Assembly (NCBI GenBank): GCA_963383645.1
Contig: OY726578.1
Span: 24,472,388-24,536,387, forward strand
Reading direction: 5' to 3'
DNA length: 64,000 nucleotides
Origin: Muscardinus avellanarius
Lineage: Eukaryota > Chordata > Mammalia > Rodentia > Gliridae
Shown piece after piece: positions 1 to 11,018 of the stretch; position 1 is the first letter of the stretch; the number at the start of each line of letters is the position of its first letter. The position numbers and the translations under genes are program-made. The notes under the pieces were generated by a model, which did no database searches, had not been told where the DNA came from, and saw only the letters and a program-made list of their open reading frames with translations.

Positions 1-164
1 CTGTGTTCGACGGGCACGGAGGCGTGGATGCCGCGCGGTACGCCGCCGTCCACCTGCACGCCAACGCCGCCCGCCGGCCAGAGCTGGCCACAGACCCCGC
101 GGGAGCCCTCAGGGAAGCTTTCCGGCGCACAGATGAAATGTTTCTCCGGAAAGCCAAGCGGGAG
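1..164 (+). CDS. PPM1F: PPM1F coding exon (partial; PP2C metal-binding DGHGG motif)
   Basis: The reading frame starts with the GTG codon at 3-5; bases 1-2 finish an earlier codon, so the exon is cut by the window edge. It encodes [20 protein letters not shown] near its start and ends FLRKAKRE before the donor GTGAGG at 165. The DGHGG sequence is the PP2C motif whose Asp binds the catalytic metal pair. The following residues match the PPM1E/PPM1F branch rather than PPM1A/B. The codon after the exon junction continues in frame into the exon at 726 (phase 0). The GTG at position 3 is an internal valine, not a start. Confidence 0.93.
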
Positions 165-725
165 GTGAGGACCAGCACCCGGCTCACGTGGAGTTTGGGC
201 CAGTGGCTGTTAGCCTCCGAGAGTCCTGGTCTCTGCGGAGGGGCGGACCCCTGAGTAGCCCGCGGCGCAGGCGGGTCCCTGAGCTGCCTGGACCGCGTTT
301 CAACCTTACCGGAGCTCACTCTCACTGAGCGGAGGGGGCACCAAGCTCGCCCTTGGGTGAGTCTGCCTTTATGACCGTCACGAGGCGCCGAGGCCGGGAG
401 ACCTCCTGAAGACAGAGATCCCGCTCGGGCACGCTCTGGCCCGTGTGTACACCCCGAAACCTCGCCACGGCCAAAGCTCTTCCTGCCTTTGTCGCCCTGG
501 CCCTCCGCACCCACCCCTGGACTCGCTCATCCGCACCCAGGTGGCATCGCGGGGCCCATGGGCGCCTTCTCCTCCCGTGGCGTGGCTGTGACGCCGCTCC
601 TCTGCCTCCGCGGGCTCGGTCCATCGTCCTCGCGGAGTGCTGTCCCGTGGGGGTTGCGTCCGCTCCCACGGTGCCTGCGGTGCGGTCACCCGCTCACTCT
701 CTGGCCTGGGCCCTTTCTCCCCCAG
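165..725 (+). other. PPM1F intron, unique GC-rich sequence
   Basis: This intron is bounded by donor GTGAGG at 165 and a CCCCCAG acceptor ending at 725. It is high in GC. I see no SINE, simple repeat or conserved reading frame in it. Open frames on both strands here are what GC-rich DNA gives by chance. Confidence 0.75.
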
Positions 726-869
726 CGGCTGCAGAGCGGCTCTACGGGCGTGTGCGTGCTCATCGCAGGGAGGACCCTGCACGTCGCCTGGCTCGGGGAC
801 TCCCAGGTCGTGCTGGTGCGGCGGGGAGAGGTGGTTCCGCTGATGGAGCCCCACAGACCTGAGCGGCAG
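726..869 (+). CDS. PPM1F: PPM1F coding exon (PP2C core, LGDSQV strand)
   Basis: The exon has 144 nt and encodes 48 residues in phase 0-0. It begins RLQSGSTGVCVLIAG, the glycine-rich segment preceding a core beta strand, then carries LHVAWLGDSQVVLVRRGE, the conserved GDS motif of PP2C phosphatases, and ends LMEPHRPERQ. The acceptor is ccccCAG|CGG and the donor CAG|GTAAGG. Sequence around the motifs agrees with mammalian PPM1F; some residues (for example VRRGEVVP) differ from the human form as I remember it, as expected for a divergent rodent. Confidence 0.94.
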
Positions 870-1657
870 GTAAGGTCCCTCCAGCCCCATCGCACTGGGC
901 CCACGGGTGAGCTGAGGAGTAAGGAGGGGCCGTGACTCCAGGCTCCTGCTGTGGGGCTCCCCTGCCAGCGGCTCCAGTGGCCAGGGAGTCCCGCCTAGCC
1001 CGTCCTGGGAGCTCTGCAGCCCCAGCAACATGGAGCCCGGAGCTGGACCTCTGCCCTACGGGATGGGTCAGCCCAGCCCAGCGCTGAGGCCCCGGGTCCG
1101 GGAGCCAGGCAGGGGCTGCCTCGGTCCAGGCTTCACTGTGACCCAGGGACGCAGAGCCTGCTCACAGGCCTGGCCGTAGGACGCTCGCCTGTGAACACAG
1201 ATGCAGACCTGCCTGTGTGGTGTGTCTGCCCACCGCTCCCCCTCCTCCCCACCTTGCTCAGCACCTCCTCCCTCCTCATGATCCTCATTGCGCACTTGTG
1301 GCCGCACGTAACAGCAGCATCAAGGCGGGGTGGCAGCTCTGAGTTCCCACGAGTGAGCCTGGGGAGCTGCCGTCTGAGCCCGGGGCTGGCGTCTTCCTCG
1401 CCTTGTGGGCACCTCCCTGGCCGGCCTCGGCACTCCATTCACGTTCCTGCTGGCCCAGGGCTGGCCGTGCAGGACACCGGGGGGTTTACAGCCCCGCTCT
1501 CTCTGACACTGGCCGGTTGGGTGCGTCTGGGCCTCCTGGTGGTTCCAGAGCTGGGCTCGAGCATGTCCTGCAAACCGGCTGGGTCTCTGTGCGGTGTGGT
1601 GTCGGGCACCCCGGCGTGGGCTCACCGGCCCGGCCTGGCTGTCTCCCCGCCCCGCAG
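870..1657 (+). other. PPM1F intron, unique sequence
   Basis: The intron runs from donor GTAAGG to the acceptor CCCCGCAG ending at 1657. It is GC-rich with no recognised interspersed repeat. Long overlapping open frames on both strands show no family resemblance and are taken as chance. Confidence 0.75.
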
Positions 1658-1751
1658 GATGAGAAGGCGCGTATTGAAGCGCTGGGCGGCTTCGTGTCTC
1701 TCATGGACTGCTGGAGAGTCAACGGGACCCTGGCCGTGTCCAGAGCCATCG
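1658..1751 (+). CDS. PPM1F: PPM1F coding exon (GTLAVSRAIG motif)
   Basis: The exon has 94 nt and encodes DEKARIEALGGFVSLMDCWR then VNGTLAVSRAIG. The last glycine codon is split (G at 1751, GG at 2839-2840; phase 1). The R-I-x-x-x-GG-F-V and G-x-L-A-V-S-R-A-I-G segments are the classic mid-domain PP2C motifs; the latter leads into the acidic loop near the active site. The donor is G|GTAAGG. The match to PPM1F is strong and no frame break is seen. Confidence 0.95.
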
Positions 1752-2065
1752 GTAAGGGACACAGAGGCTGCATGGGGCGGGGCCGCGGGAAGCCCAGGCC
1801 TGGGACTACAGGGCGTGCCCAGGGTGCCCTGCAGGAAAGGGCGCACATGGGGCGAGACTCACTGAGGGGTCAGCTCCCCATCGCCTCGGGGAAGGCAGCA
1901 GCGTCGTTAGTCAGAAGTACTTGCCGTGCACTGAGCTACAAGCACCTTGGCTCAGCAGTGCAGTCTGCGCAGGGTGCCAGCTGTGCCCCTGACCAGCAGC
2001 TGTCGGCCGTGCTTCAGTGCTGCCTGGCACCAAGGGAGCCAGACCACGGACCGCTCTGCAGAGAG

Positions 2066-2325
2066 CAGGCCGGGCACAGGGGCACATATCTGTGATCCCA
2101 GTACTCAGGAGGCTGAGACAGGAGGATCGCAGATTCAAGGACAGCCTCCGCAAGTACCGAGACTCATCAACCTAGTGAGACCCTGTTTCAAAATAATAAG
2201 ACAAGGCTGGAAGTGTAGCTGGAAGGTAGAAAGCCCTGGGTTCAATCCCCACTACCACAAGAAAAGGAGGTTGGGAACGTAGCTCAGTCGTAGGGAGCCC
2301 CTGGGTACAGTCCCTAGTACCACAT
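2066..2325 (+). repeat. B1-dID-type SINE with an extra ID half, in PPM1F intron
   Basis: A 7SL-like left half (GGCCGGGCACAGGGGCACA...) starts near 2068 and runs through a caagtaccgagactcatcaacctag linker, typical of the 'D' variant in this window, into an ID-like right half ending with accacaag near 2262. A second ID half (gttgggaacgtagctcag...) follows directly to about 2325 and then a short TG/CA-rich stretch. The rest of the intron (1752-2065 and 2361-2838) shows no repeat. Confidence 0.75.
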
Positions 2326-2838
2326 GTGCAGGTGTGCGTGCACACTTGTGTGCACACATGCACCCTCAGAGTGCAGTTTCTGCTGAGCCTCTGGTGCTTC
2401 CACACTGTCATAAGGCCAACACGTCTTCTCAGCGTCCCCTCACTGTGAGGTCTCAACAGGAAATCACGCTGCCCTTTTGAGAACCTAGGACCCTCCCTCC
2501 CAGGACCCTCCCTGACCCGGGCTTGGCACCACCCCCTTGCTCTCCTGAGGTGCTCCGCATCTCAGCACCAGCCGCCACGCCCTCCGAGCCCTTTTCCTGC
2601 TGCCCGCACTGTCGTGGCTCTGCACTCAGCTGGAGGGAGTGTGGGGGAGTGGAGGCCGCTCCGAGGGGCCTGGGGTGGGCTCGCAGGCCGCCATGGGGTC
2701 CCCTCTGAGGAGGAGGCTCGGGGCAGGTTTTCATATGGCGGCCGCAGACCTGGGGAGGACAAGTGGGCGCTGCCCCATGGGCTTGGGGGAAGGGGCCGTG
2801 GCGGTGTGCCCTCTGACTCGGGGCCCCCCCACACCCAG

Positions 2839-3200
2839 GGGATGTCTTCCAGAAACCCTACGTGTCTGGGGAGGCAGATGTGGCCTCATGGGAGCTGACG
2901 GGCTCCGAGGACTACCTGCTGCTGGCCTGTGACGGCTTCTTCGACGTGGTTCCCCACCAGGACATCACCGGCCTCGTCCACAGCCACCTGGCCAGGCAGC
3001 AGGGTGGTGGGCTCCGTGTCGCTGAGGAGCTGGTGGCCGCGGCCCGGGAGCGGGGCTCCCACGACAACATCACAGTAATGGTGGTGTTCCTCAGGGATCC
3101 GCGGGAGCTGCTGGAGGGCAGGGCCCGGGGCGCAGGGGACCCCCAGGACTCGTTCTCAGGCCTCGCAGAGCCTGAGACCCGCGCTGCTCAGAGAAGCTAG
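2839..3200 (+). CDS. PPM1F: PPM1F terminal coding exon (DGFFD and HDN motifs, stop)
   Basis: The exon starts after the acceptor acacccAG at 2838 and completes the split glycine codon. It encodes 119 residues and stops at TAG 3198-3200. It contains DVFQKPYVSGEAD, the ELTGSEDYLLLACDGFFDVV strand whose Asp is a metal ligand (DGFFD replaces the DGxWD of PPM1A), VAEELVAAARERGSHDNITV with the terminal metal-binding HDN, and a poorly conserved tail ending EPETRAAQRS. In this family the tail after the catalytic core is variable, so the differences from human there are unremarkable. Catalytic residues are intact. Confidence 0.95.
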
Positions 3201-5377
3201 GTGGTCCCCTGGCCCCCTTAATGGCCTCGGGACCCCGCATCAGGAGGGGACAGGGATGTCCCGGGGGTCTGGAGCTGCTCATAAGGAAGCTCGGGGGAGA
3301 CCTCACCAAAGAGACAGTGGCCCCGTTCCTGCTCCCAGGGACTCGGGGTGCACGTGTGGAGTGGGGCACGTGTGTGTGGAGGCCTGGGGCAGCCGCGAGC
3401 CGCAGGCATCCAGGTCTTCTGTGGCTCCTGACTCTGGCCATGGCTGTGGTGGTCCTGTGACAGATGCCTGGTAGGTCACACCAGCTCCCAAAGGAGACTG
3501 CGGACTTGCTAGAGAGGGGCTGGGTCCACGGCCGGAGGCCGCCCAGCCCTCCGCTGCGCCCGCACCCTGGGGATGCGGTGTCCAGGGCGCGTGGGGCGCC
3601 GTGCCAGGCAGTGTCCTCTCCGAGTTGGATTTTGTTCCAGGGAAAGTTTAATCCAGAAGCAGTATTTCAGGTTCTCTCAGTGCCAAAATGACCCACCCCG
3701 CGTCATAGTATTTAAGCAGAGTCCATGTGTATTTTATTCCTTAGAAAGCTGAGTGTTCACTCTTATTTTTTCAAGCTATTTTCCTGTGGGAACTTTTTTG
3801 TTGCAGTATTACCTGACTCTGATCTAAGAGTTGAAAGGGACGCTTTTCCGGAGGTGTCAGCCAGCCACTCAAGTGCCTTAAGCAGCTCGGGTGAGGACGC
3901 CCGGCTCCTGGGTCCTGACTGCGCCGACGCCTCGGAGAGCCACGTGTTTTGTTGGGGGACGTGACTTGGGCTGCCGTCTTTCTGGAGAGTTCTTTGCCTC
4001 TTGTGATGCCAGGCGCCGTCCAGAGCGCCCCAGGTGGCCTGCAGGAGCCGGGTCTGAGCGTCAGTGACATCTGCCTGCTTCCCCACCCCTGGGCCTGCCC
4101 TGGAGTCTGACTGGACCCCAGACTGAGGAGCCGTGCTGCCGTTTGACCGAGTGCAGGACGTCTTTGTGTCTTTGTAATCTCCTTTGTGTCCTTGGGCAAC
4201 CGCTTAACTAGGAGTCTGGCGAGCCCGAGGTGGCGGGCGCTGCTGGCATTGTGACAGCCCAGCCACAGCCGGCTCTGGCTGGTGGGTGGCCTCCATGTCC
4301 CCGTGGGGAGCGGAGGGTCCTGGAGGGGCTCACGTGCTGTGCAGCGCCTGTGACAGGACCTCACGGGCAGAGCACTTGGGGGTCCTCCAGGAGCAGCCTC
4401 AGGGGCAGGGCCGCCCCACAGAGGCCAGCGGGTGTGAGGGCGGTGGGTGGCTTTGCGGAGGCTGGTGGCGGTGGCAGTGGGGGCTTGGCTCGTACCCCAC
4501 AGGTGCCCCGAGTCCACCTGCGGATGGGGCCCAGGAAGGTCTGTGCTCAGAGCCGCAGCTTCTCCGCTCACAGGAGTCCTGGGTGGCCCTTGTCCTCGGG
4601 CAGGGAGGAGCCGGGCATGGCGGGGCAGGCGCCTGCACCCTCGCCCCATGGCAGGGATGAGGAGTCGGGATGTGCGGGCCACACTTGCTCAAGTCTCCTG
4701 CAGAAAGCATTGTCAACAAGCTCTTGGTGCAGCCACCCCTCAGCTTTCCCTGAAGGCCCTGCTGCCTCTGATGCCAGCCACCAGGGCCCTGGGGCCTCTG
4801 CTTAGGGCTGGGCTGACGCAGGGGGCACGGGTGCGGCTCCACCGGTCACTGCTGACCTGGACAGAGGGGCACTGTGGCCTCCTCTCCCCTCGGTCACTGA
4901 GGTCTTTCTGCTCATTGCTGCCTAGGGTGGAGCTTCACCCCCCGGGATGGGTGGCCTTCCTGGCCTCATTCCTGCGAGGCATGGCCTGCGCCTCCACCCC
5001 ATCTCCTCGCAGCCCAGCAGAGGGGGCGCCCCGTCCCCACTTGTCTGAGCACCTCCCCCACCCCAGCTTGGCTGCGCGGCCATGGCGGAGGTCCAATGCC
5101 GGCGCCATGCCTCCTTGAGGTCCAGGGAGGCCTTGTTCCCCTGCTGCCGGGGACCGGCCTTGCCCCGGCTCCTGGGTGTAGAGAGCTCGCCTCGTGGCTG
5201 GCTGGACCAGAAGCCGCCTCCTCTGCGGGCCACGGTCTCAGAGGGACCTTAGCCGCGGATGCTGGTCTGGAAACTCGAGTCTCCTCTCAAGTCCCAGCTC
5301 TGCTGCCAGCTGGCTGGAGCCCCTCCCCTCGGGGTTGCACAGGGCCTGGGGTGGCTCAGCCTCCTGGGAGGGTGATG

Positions 5378-5394
5378 CCAGCAGAGGGCGCTCC
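5378..5394 (+). promoter_or_regulatory. CTCF-type binding motif
   Basis: CCAGCAGAGGGCGCTCC at this position matches the CTCF core consensus (CC-A-S-Y-A-G-R-K-G-G-C) at every core base I can check. A similar but imperfect sequence with extra G residues lies at about 5014-5030. The site sits in unique sequence inside the PPM1F 3'UTR, between the two genes. Occupancy cannot be judged from sequence. Confidence 0.5.
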
Positions 5395-5951
5395 CCACCA
5401 CCCGCGGAGAGGGTGACTAAGTATTATTAGTGTCTATTCTTAAAATTAGGTGGGCTGGAAAAGAGTCACGTTGCAGGTGCCAGCGCCTTATACAGGGTGC
5501 CAAAGCTGGCACCGGCAGGTAGCCCCGGTCCTCGCTGCCCTCCCGGGGCGAGTTCCCATATGGGCATCCGGCCACCTCTGCAGTGCTCCCGGGCTGGAGG
5601 ACAGCTCAGCGTTCCTAGGCCCGGCCTGACCCAAGCCCCGCGGAGGCCTGGTCGGCCAGAGTAACATAAGCTGCGTCTGGTTTGCTTCCGCCTGCATAAC
5701 CCAAAGGGGGCGGCCCGGGTCTTTGTCGGGCTCCATCATTGTGCCAAATATGCTGCGCTTTGCCATTCCCGTGCTGTGCGGCCCTCACCCAGGGTCTGTG
5801 TGCCACAGCGCTTCCTGGGAGTCCTGGTCTTGTGCCAAGGAGAGTCTCGTTCCAGGACAGGAGGAATGTCTCCCCGGACCTAGGGATCCGGCCCAAGGTG
5901 GAGGGGCCAAAAGGGCAGTCTCCTCCCCGGGACCCGCCATGCTAGAGTGCC

Positions 5952-5957
5952 AGTAAA
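5952..5957 (+). terminator. Candidate poly(A) signal AGTAAA of PPM1F
   Basis: AGTAAA is a recognised but weaker poly(A) hexamer variant. Downstream sequence is GT-rich within 30 bases, and the SINE-free zone ends about 180 bases later. No better hexamer is seen nearby. Confidence 0.4.
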
Positions 5958-6134
5958 TCATGGCTGTTGAGACGACCCCTGAGTTCTGCTCTGTCACCGC
6001 TGACGTCTGGTCTCCTCTGATGGCCAAGGTGTTGAGGGACCATCTACCCGTATTGTGAAGCGTCCCGTCTGGCCAGCGCTCGGGATTACAGGGTGTGCCC
6101 AGTGCCCAGCTGTGAACATCCCTTCAAAATGCTC

Positions 6135-7156
6135 CGCACATGCCGGGCATGGTGGTGCATGCCTGGAGTCCCCGCACTTGGGAGGCTGAGACAGGAGGAT
6201 TGTGCAGGTTCAAAGTCAGCCTCAACTACTTAGTGAGGCTCTCAGCAACTTATTGTGAGATGCTGTTTCCAAATACAATATAAAATACACCTGGGAGTAT
6301 AGTCCGGAAGTAGAAAGCCTCTGGGTTCCACTCCTTGTACCACAAAAAAAAAAAAAAAGAAAGAAATGCTTCAACACACCGGTGTGTAATCCTAGCATTT
6401 GGGAGGCTGGGACAGGAGGGTCGCAGTTCACGGACAGCCTCAGCTACTTAAGCCTTCTGCAACTCATTGAGACCCTATTTCAAAATAAGTCTCAAGCTGG
6501 GCACGGTGGTGCAAGCTTGTAATCCCAGCATTTGGGAGGCTGAGACAGGAGGATTGTGGTTCATGGCCAGCCTCAACTACTTAGGCCCTCTGCAACTTAG
6601 TGAGATCCTGTTTCAAAATAAGAATACAAAATAGGGCTGGGGGTGTAGCTCGGAGATCGAATGTCCCTGGGTTCCATCCCCAAACACACACACACATACA
6701 CACACACACACACACAGGCAGTCTCACTAAACAGCACAGGCTGACCTTGAGCCCAAGAGCCTCCTGTGTCAGCCTCCTCAGGAGCGGGGTTAACCGGCAT
6801 CCACCACCACAGCCAGCTTCCTACCGTCTTCTGACTTGTTTTAGCAAAAGACTCTCTTCTTTTGTATTGGGGACTGAATCCAGGGGCAGTCTACCTCCAG
6901 GCTATACCTCCAGCATCATTGTTAGTATTTTTGAAGCAGGGTCTCCCTAGGTTGATGAGTGTCTCACCACCAGCTGAAGCTGTCCTTGAACCTGTGAACC
7001 TCTTGTCTTAGCCTCCCAAGTACTGGGATTGCAAGCATGCACCACCATCCCCAGGTGCAAGACCTTGTTTCAAAATAAAAAGTAGAATAGGGCTGGGGGT
7101 ATAGCTCAGGTAGAAGACCCTGGGTTTAATCCCCAAGAACACACAAACACACCCTC
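6135..7156. repeat. SINE cluster, intergenic
   Basis: Members read by eye: a + SINE at about 6142-6358 with an A-rich tail; a + left half at 6377-6492; a + SINE at 6495-6715 ending in a CA-rich run; a - SINE at 6856-7056; and a + right half with tail at 7057-7156. 'Left half' means the 7SL/B1-like part and 'right half' the ID-like part with its box A-like gtagctcag and box B-like gggttccatcc. Confidence 0.75.
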
Positions 7157-7600
7157 CCCGCAGGGCGCCAAGCCTGCTGTCTCCACGCCCCAGTCTGTGG
7201 ACTCCTAGCCTTCGCGCACTCTCCCCTTCCTTCAGGACCTTCTCTCTCCTGCCCCCACCCCGTCCCCCCTCTGCCCCGCGGTATCTCCCCCTGCCAGGCC
7301 ACCTTGCAGCGTAAGCAGCTCACCCACGCTCACAGTGTCACCGAGGCCACCGGGGGCGTCCTTGGAGAAGCGGGGACACCAGCCCAGAAAGAGCGTCTGC
7401 CAGGCGGCCCCGGCCACGCCGCCCAGGCTCCCTCTGCCCTCGCTGCCCACCCACCAGCTCTCCTGCGTCTCCTTCCTGAGTAGACACTGTCGGGCTCTTT
7501 CCCAGCCTCCGAACCTCCAGATGGCAGCGCCCTCCGCCCGCCCCCGGGCGCTGCAGCCTGCAGCAGCCTCCGCTCAGCCTCCGCCCCCTCCTTACTGGGG
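7157..7600. other. Unique GC-rich intergenic segment
   Basis: The stretch between SINE clusters is C/G-rich, with overlapping open frames on both strands of 70-95 codons. None has recognisable protein features. I see no repeat here. Confidence 0.6.
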
Positions 7601-7639
7601 TACTGGGGACTAAACACAAGAGGGTTCTCCTCTGGACTA

Positions 7640-9080
7640 ATTAGTCCTCTGGACTAATAAGCCTGCTTATTTATTTATTCATACATTTGGTGGCACTGGG
7701 GATAGAACCCAGGCATTCCAGCTCTGAGCTATACCCTACCCTTAATTAATTAATTAATTTATTTATTGCAGTACTAGGGATGGAACCCAGGGACATTCTA
7801 CTTCAAAGCTACACCCCCAGCCCTATTATTTGGCCTTTTTTATTTTTGTGGTACTGGGGATGGAACCCAGGGGCCTTCTACCTCCAGGCTACACTCCCAG
7901 ACCTATTTTATATTGTATTTGGAAACAGGGTCTCACTAAGTTGCTGAGAGCCTCACTAAGTAGCTGAGGCTGGCTTCGAACCTGCGCGATCCTCCTGTCT
8001 CAGCCTCCCAAGCGCGGGAATTCCAAGCGTGCGCCACCACGCCCAGTTTTTATTCTTTATTTTGAAACCGGGTCTCACTGAGTTGCAGAGGGCCTCACTA
8101 AGTAGCTGAGGCTGTCTGCGAGCTGCGATCCTCTGGTCTCAGCCTCCCGGATGCTGGGATTACAAGCGTGCGCCACCATGCCTAGTTTATATATTTTTTT
8201 AAATAGGGTCTCGCTATGTTTCTGAGCCTGGCCTTGAATCTGTGATTCACTTGTCTCATCCTCCCAAATATTGGAATTACAAGCATGCGCCACACCTGGG
8301 TATACTACTTTTAAAAATAGCTTTTGAGCCCAGGTGTGGTGGCACACGCTTGTATTCCCAGCATTCGGGAGACTGAGACAGAATATCACAGTTTGGGAAC
8401 AGCCTCAGCTACTTAGGGAGGCCCTTTGCAACTCAGTGAGACCCTGTTTCAAAAATAAAGAATAAAATATAGGGCTGAGGGTGTAGTTCGGAGGTAGTAT
8501 GTCCCTGGGTTCCATCCCCAGTACCACAAAAATAAACAAATAAATATGGCTTTTGAGCCAGGTGTGGTGGCACCTTCTTGTAATTCCAGTACTTGAGAAG
8601 CTGAGACAGGAGGAACACAGGTTTGAGGCCAGCCTCAGCTACTTTTTGAGGCTGTCTGCAATTTAGTGAGACCCTGATTTAAAATAAAGAATAAAAAATA
8701 GGGCTTGAAAATACTAAAAAATAGTAGCTTGAAGGTAGCATACCCTGGGTTTCATTCCTAGTACCATTAAAAAAAAAAAAAAAAAGTAAAAGGCTTTGGG
8801 ATGTAGCTCAGAGATAGAACACCCCTGGGTTCAATCCCTGGTGGTTAAAAAAAAAAAAAAAAATCCTAGCCGGGTGTGGTGGTGCACGCTTTTAATCCCA
8901 GCATTTGAGAGGCTGAGACAGGAGGATCACAGGTTGGCAGACAGCTTCAGCTACTGAGTGAGGCCCTTTGCAACTCTGTGAGACCCTGTTTCAAAGTAAA
9001 GAATAAAAATAAATAGGTTAGGGTGTAGTCAGAGGTAGAGTGCTCTGGCTTCCATCCCCAGCTCCACACACACAAATCCT
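7640..9080. repeat. SINE cluster, intergenic
   Basis: Minus-strand pieces: right halves at 7686-7742 and 7767-7826, a SINE at 7843-8046, and left halves at 8047-8186 and 8190-8300. Plus-strand pieces: SINEs at 8330-8527 and 8555-8785, an extra right half at 8795-8850, and a SINE at 8868-9075. The sequence from 9081 to 9355 is unique and shows nothing recognisable. Confidence 0.75.
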
Positions 9081-9355
9081 TTCTCATTTTCTCTTTTGCA
9101 TTTTGTCACCACAGCAACAGCAATTATTTCAAGTTCTCAGTATCCAGCAGTGTGTGCCGAGTGGCTTCCTCCCTGTCTTTAGCTAGTTTCAAGGCTCACT
9201 GCCAGGCCTCTGCTTTCATTCCATCATTCATGAGTCTGATTCACGTCTCTGTGGCTTGCTTCCCAGTTCTGGGCATTTTTGCAGAAAGGAGAGTTAATTG
9301 GGAAGTGGATTCGTCAGAACTCTGTGGTTTGAAGTGACACCCAGCTTCACTGAAG

Positions 9356-10267
9356 TAGCCGGGCCTGCTGGCACACACCTAGGACCCCAGCACTTGGGAG
9401 GCTGAGACAAGAGGACCACAGGTTTGAGGCCCGCCTCAGCTACTTAGGCCCTCTGCAGCTCAGCAAGATCCTGTTTCAAAACAGAATCGGAGCCGGGTGT
9501 GGTGGCGCACACTTGTAATCCCCGCGCTTGGGAGGCTGAGACAGGAGGATCGCACAGGTTAGAAGCCAGCCTACTTAGTGAGGCTCTCAGCAACTTAGTG
9601 AGACCCTGTTTCAAAAAAAAAAAGGTCTGGGAGTATAGCCCGGAGGTAGAAAGCCTCTGGGTTCCACCTTCAGTACCACCATAACAGAATCGGGGTGGGG
9701 GTGTAGCTCAAAGGTAGGATGCCCCTGGGTTCAGTCCCCAGTACCACACAAAAATAAATAAAATTAAAACACAGAACGTGTGTGTGTGTATGTGTGTGTG
9801 TGGTACTGGGGTTCCTGGAAGCCCTTCTACCTCCAGGCTACACTCCCAGACCTATTTTATATTTTTATTAGGAAACAGGGTCTCCTAAGCCGCACGGCTG
9901 GCTTTGAACCTGCGCAATCCTCCTATCTCTGCCTCCCAAGAGCAGGGATTACAAGCGTGCGCCACCACACCTGGCAACAGAGGACATCTTGGTGTCCCAT
10001 CCTGAGAAGTCTGGGTTCCAGTGAACAGGCCCTCAGAATCTGGCTTCGGGCAACCGTCTCCATCTCCATCTGTAGCCGGGCTCTGCTGGTTTGCTTCCTC
10101 CTCTGAGGGCACTCCTGAGATTGTGGTGTGCCAGCCCACTCTCCCTCACTGCCTGAGCACCCAGCAGAAAGGGGTGCCTCCCTCCCCGCGACGAATGGCA
10201 TCGCCTTGGATCAGTCCCCTGTCCAGCCTTCAAACCAACCTCAGCAAGTCTTCCTTTCTTCTCCTTC

Positions 10268-10318
<51 letters not shown>

Positions 10319-10760
10319 TGCTGGGTTGAACCCAGGGGCATTCTATCTCTGAGCTACAGCCCCAGCCCTATTTTTTAGTCTTTATTTTGAAACAGTGTCT
10401 CACTAATTTGCAGAGGACCTCACTAAATAGCTGAGGCTGGCCGTGGACCTGCAATCCTCCTGTCTCAGCCTCCCAAGTACCGGGATTACAAGCATGCCCC
10501 ACCACAGCAGCCAGCCTCAGCTACTTACTGAGGCCTGTTTCAAAAATGAAGAGTTAAGCCAGCTGTAGTGGCGCACACTTGTAATCCCAGCATTTGGGAG
10601 GATCATGGTTCATGGCCAGCCTCAGAAACTTAGTGAGGCCCTTTGCAACTCAGTGAGACCCTGTTTCAAAATAAAGAATACAAAATAGGGCTGGTGTATA
10701 GCTTAGAGGTAGAATGCCCCTAGGTTTCAGCCCCATTACCGAAATAAAATAAAATAAAGA
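9356..10760. repeat. SINE cluster with TG microsatellite, intergenic
   Basis: A + left half lies at 9357-9485, a + SINE at 9490-9680 with an extra right half at 9690-9755, and a - SINE of the palindrome-carrying variant at 9802-9975 (TTCCTGGAA at 9812-9820). Unique sequence fills 9976-10265. A (TG)n run with one interruption is at 10268-10319 and leads into a - SINE at 10320-10515. A + SINE follows at 10556-10760. Confidence 0.75.
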
Positions 10761-10779
10761 GTTAAAAATAGACTTAGGA

Positions 10780-10987
10780 GTCAGGCATGGTGGCGCACGC
10801 TAGTAATTCCAGCGCTTGGGAGGCTGAGACGGGAGGATTGCACAGGTTCGAAGCCAGCCTCAGCTACTTAGTGAGGCTCTCAGCAACTTAGTGAGACCCT
10901 GTTTCCAAATAAAGTATAAAACAGGTCTGGGAGTATATAGCTCAGAGGTAGAAAAGCCCCTGGGATCCACCCCCAGTGCCACAAAAA

Positions 10988-11018
<31 letters not shown>

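Larger units (their letters stand above)
1..5975 (+). other. PPM1F: PPM1F gene, 3' portion (partial at window start)
   Basis: The gene enters the window inside a coding exon and is read on the + strand. Four coding exons (1-164, 726-869, 1658-1751, 2839-3200) join with intron phases 0, 0 and 1 into about 253 residues that I recognise as the C-terminal half of PPM1F (POPX2, CaM-kinase phosphatase). About 200 N-terminal residues lie upstream of the window. PPM1F is a Mg/Mn-dependent PP2C phosphatase known to dephosphorylate CaMKII and PAK kinases. Introns 165-725 and 870-1657 are GC-rich and I see no repeat in them; intron 1752-2838 contains one SINE. The gene end is inferred from a variant poly(A) signal near 5952. 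Confidence 0.9.
3201..5975 (+). other. PPM1F: PPM1F 3' untranslated region (inferred extent)
   Basis: After the PPM1F stop, about 2.8 kb is free of SINEs, in sharp contrast to the sequence after 6130, which fits a transcribed 3'UTR. It is GC-rich and has no canonical AATAAA that I can find in this stretch. The best candidate signal is AGTAAA at 5952-5957, followed by a GT-rich stretch (tggctgttgag). Several open frames on both strands show no protein-family features. The end is an inference; transcript data would settle it. Confidence 0.55.

Noticed and set aside
443..2095. Open frames of 140-230 codons crossing PPM1F exon and intron boundaries
   Set aside because: The true frame is set by exons 726-869 and 1658-1751 with consensus splice sites; the others are GC-rich shadows.
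5014..5030. Second CTCF site in the PPM1F 3'UTR
   Set aside because: It has two extra G residues within the core, so it does not fit the consensus spacing; mentioned only as a weak neighbour.
4230..5118. Open frames of 190-303 codons in the PPM1F 3'UTR
   Set aside because: They lie on both strands, have no domain features, and the sequence fits a GC-rich 3'UTR.
7330..7619. Overlapping 90-95 codon frames on both strands
   Set aside because: GC-rich chance frames without recognisable domains.
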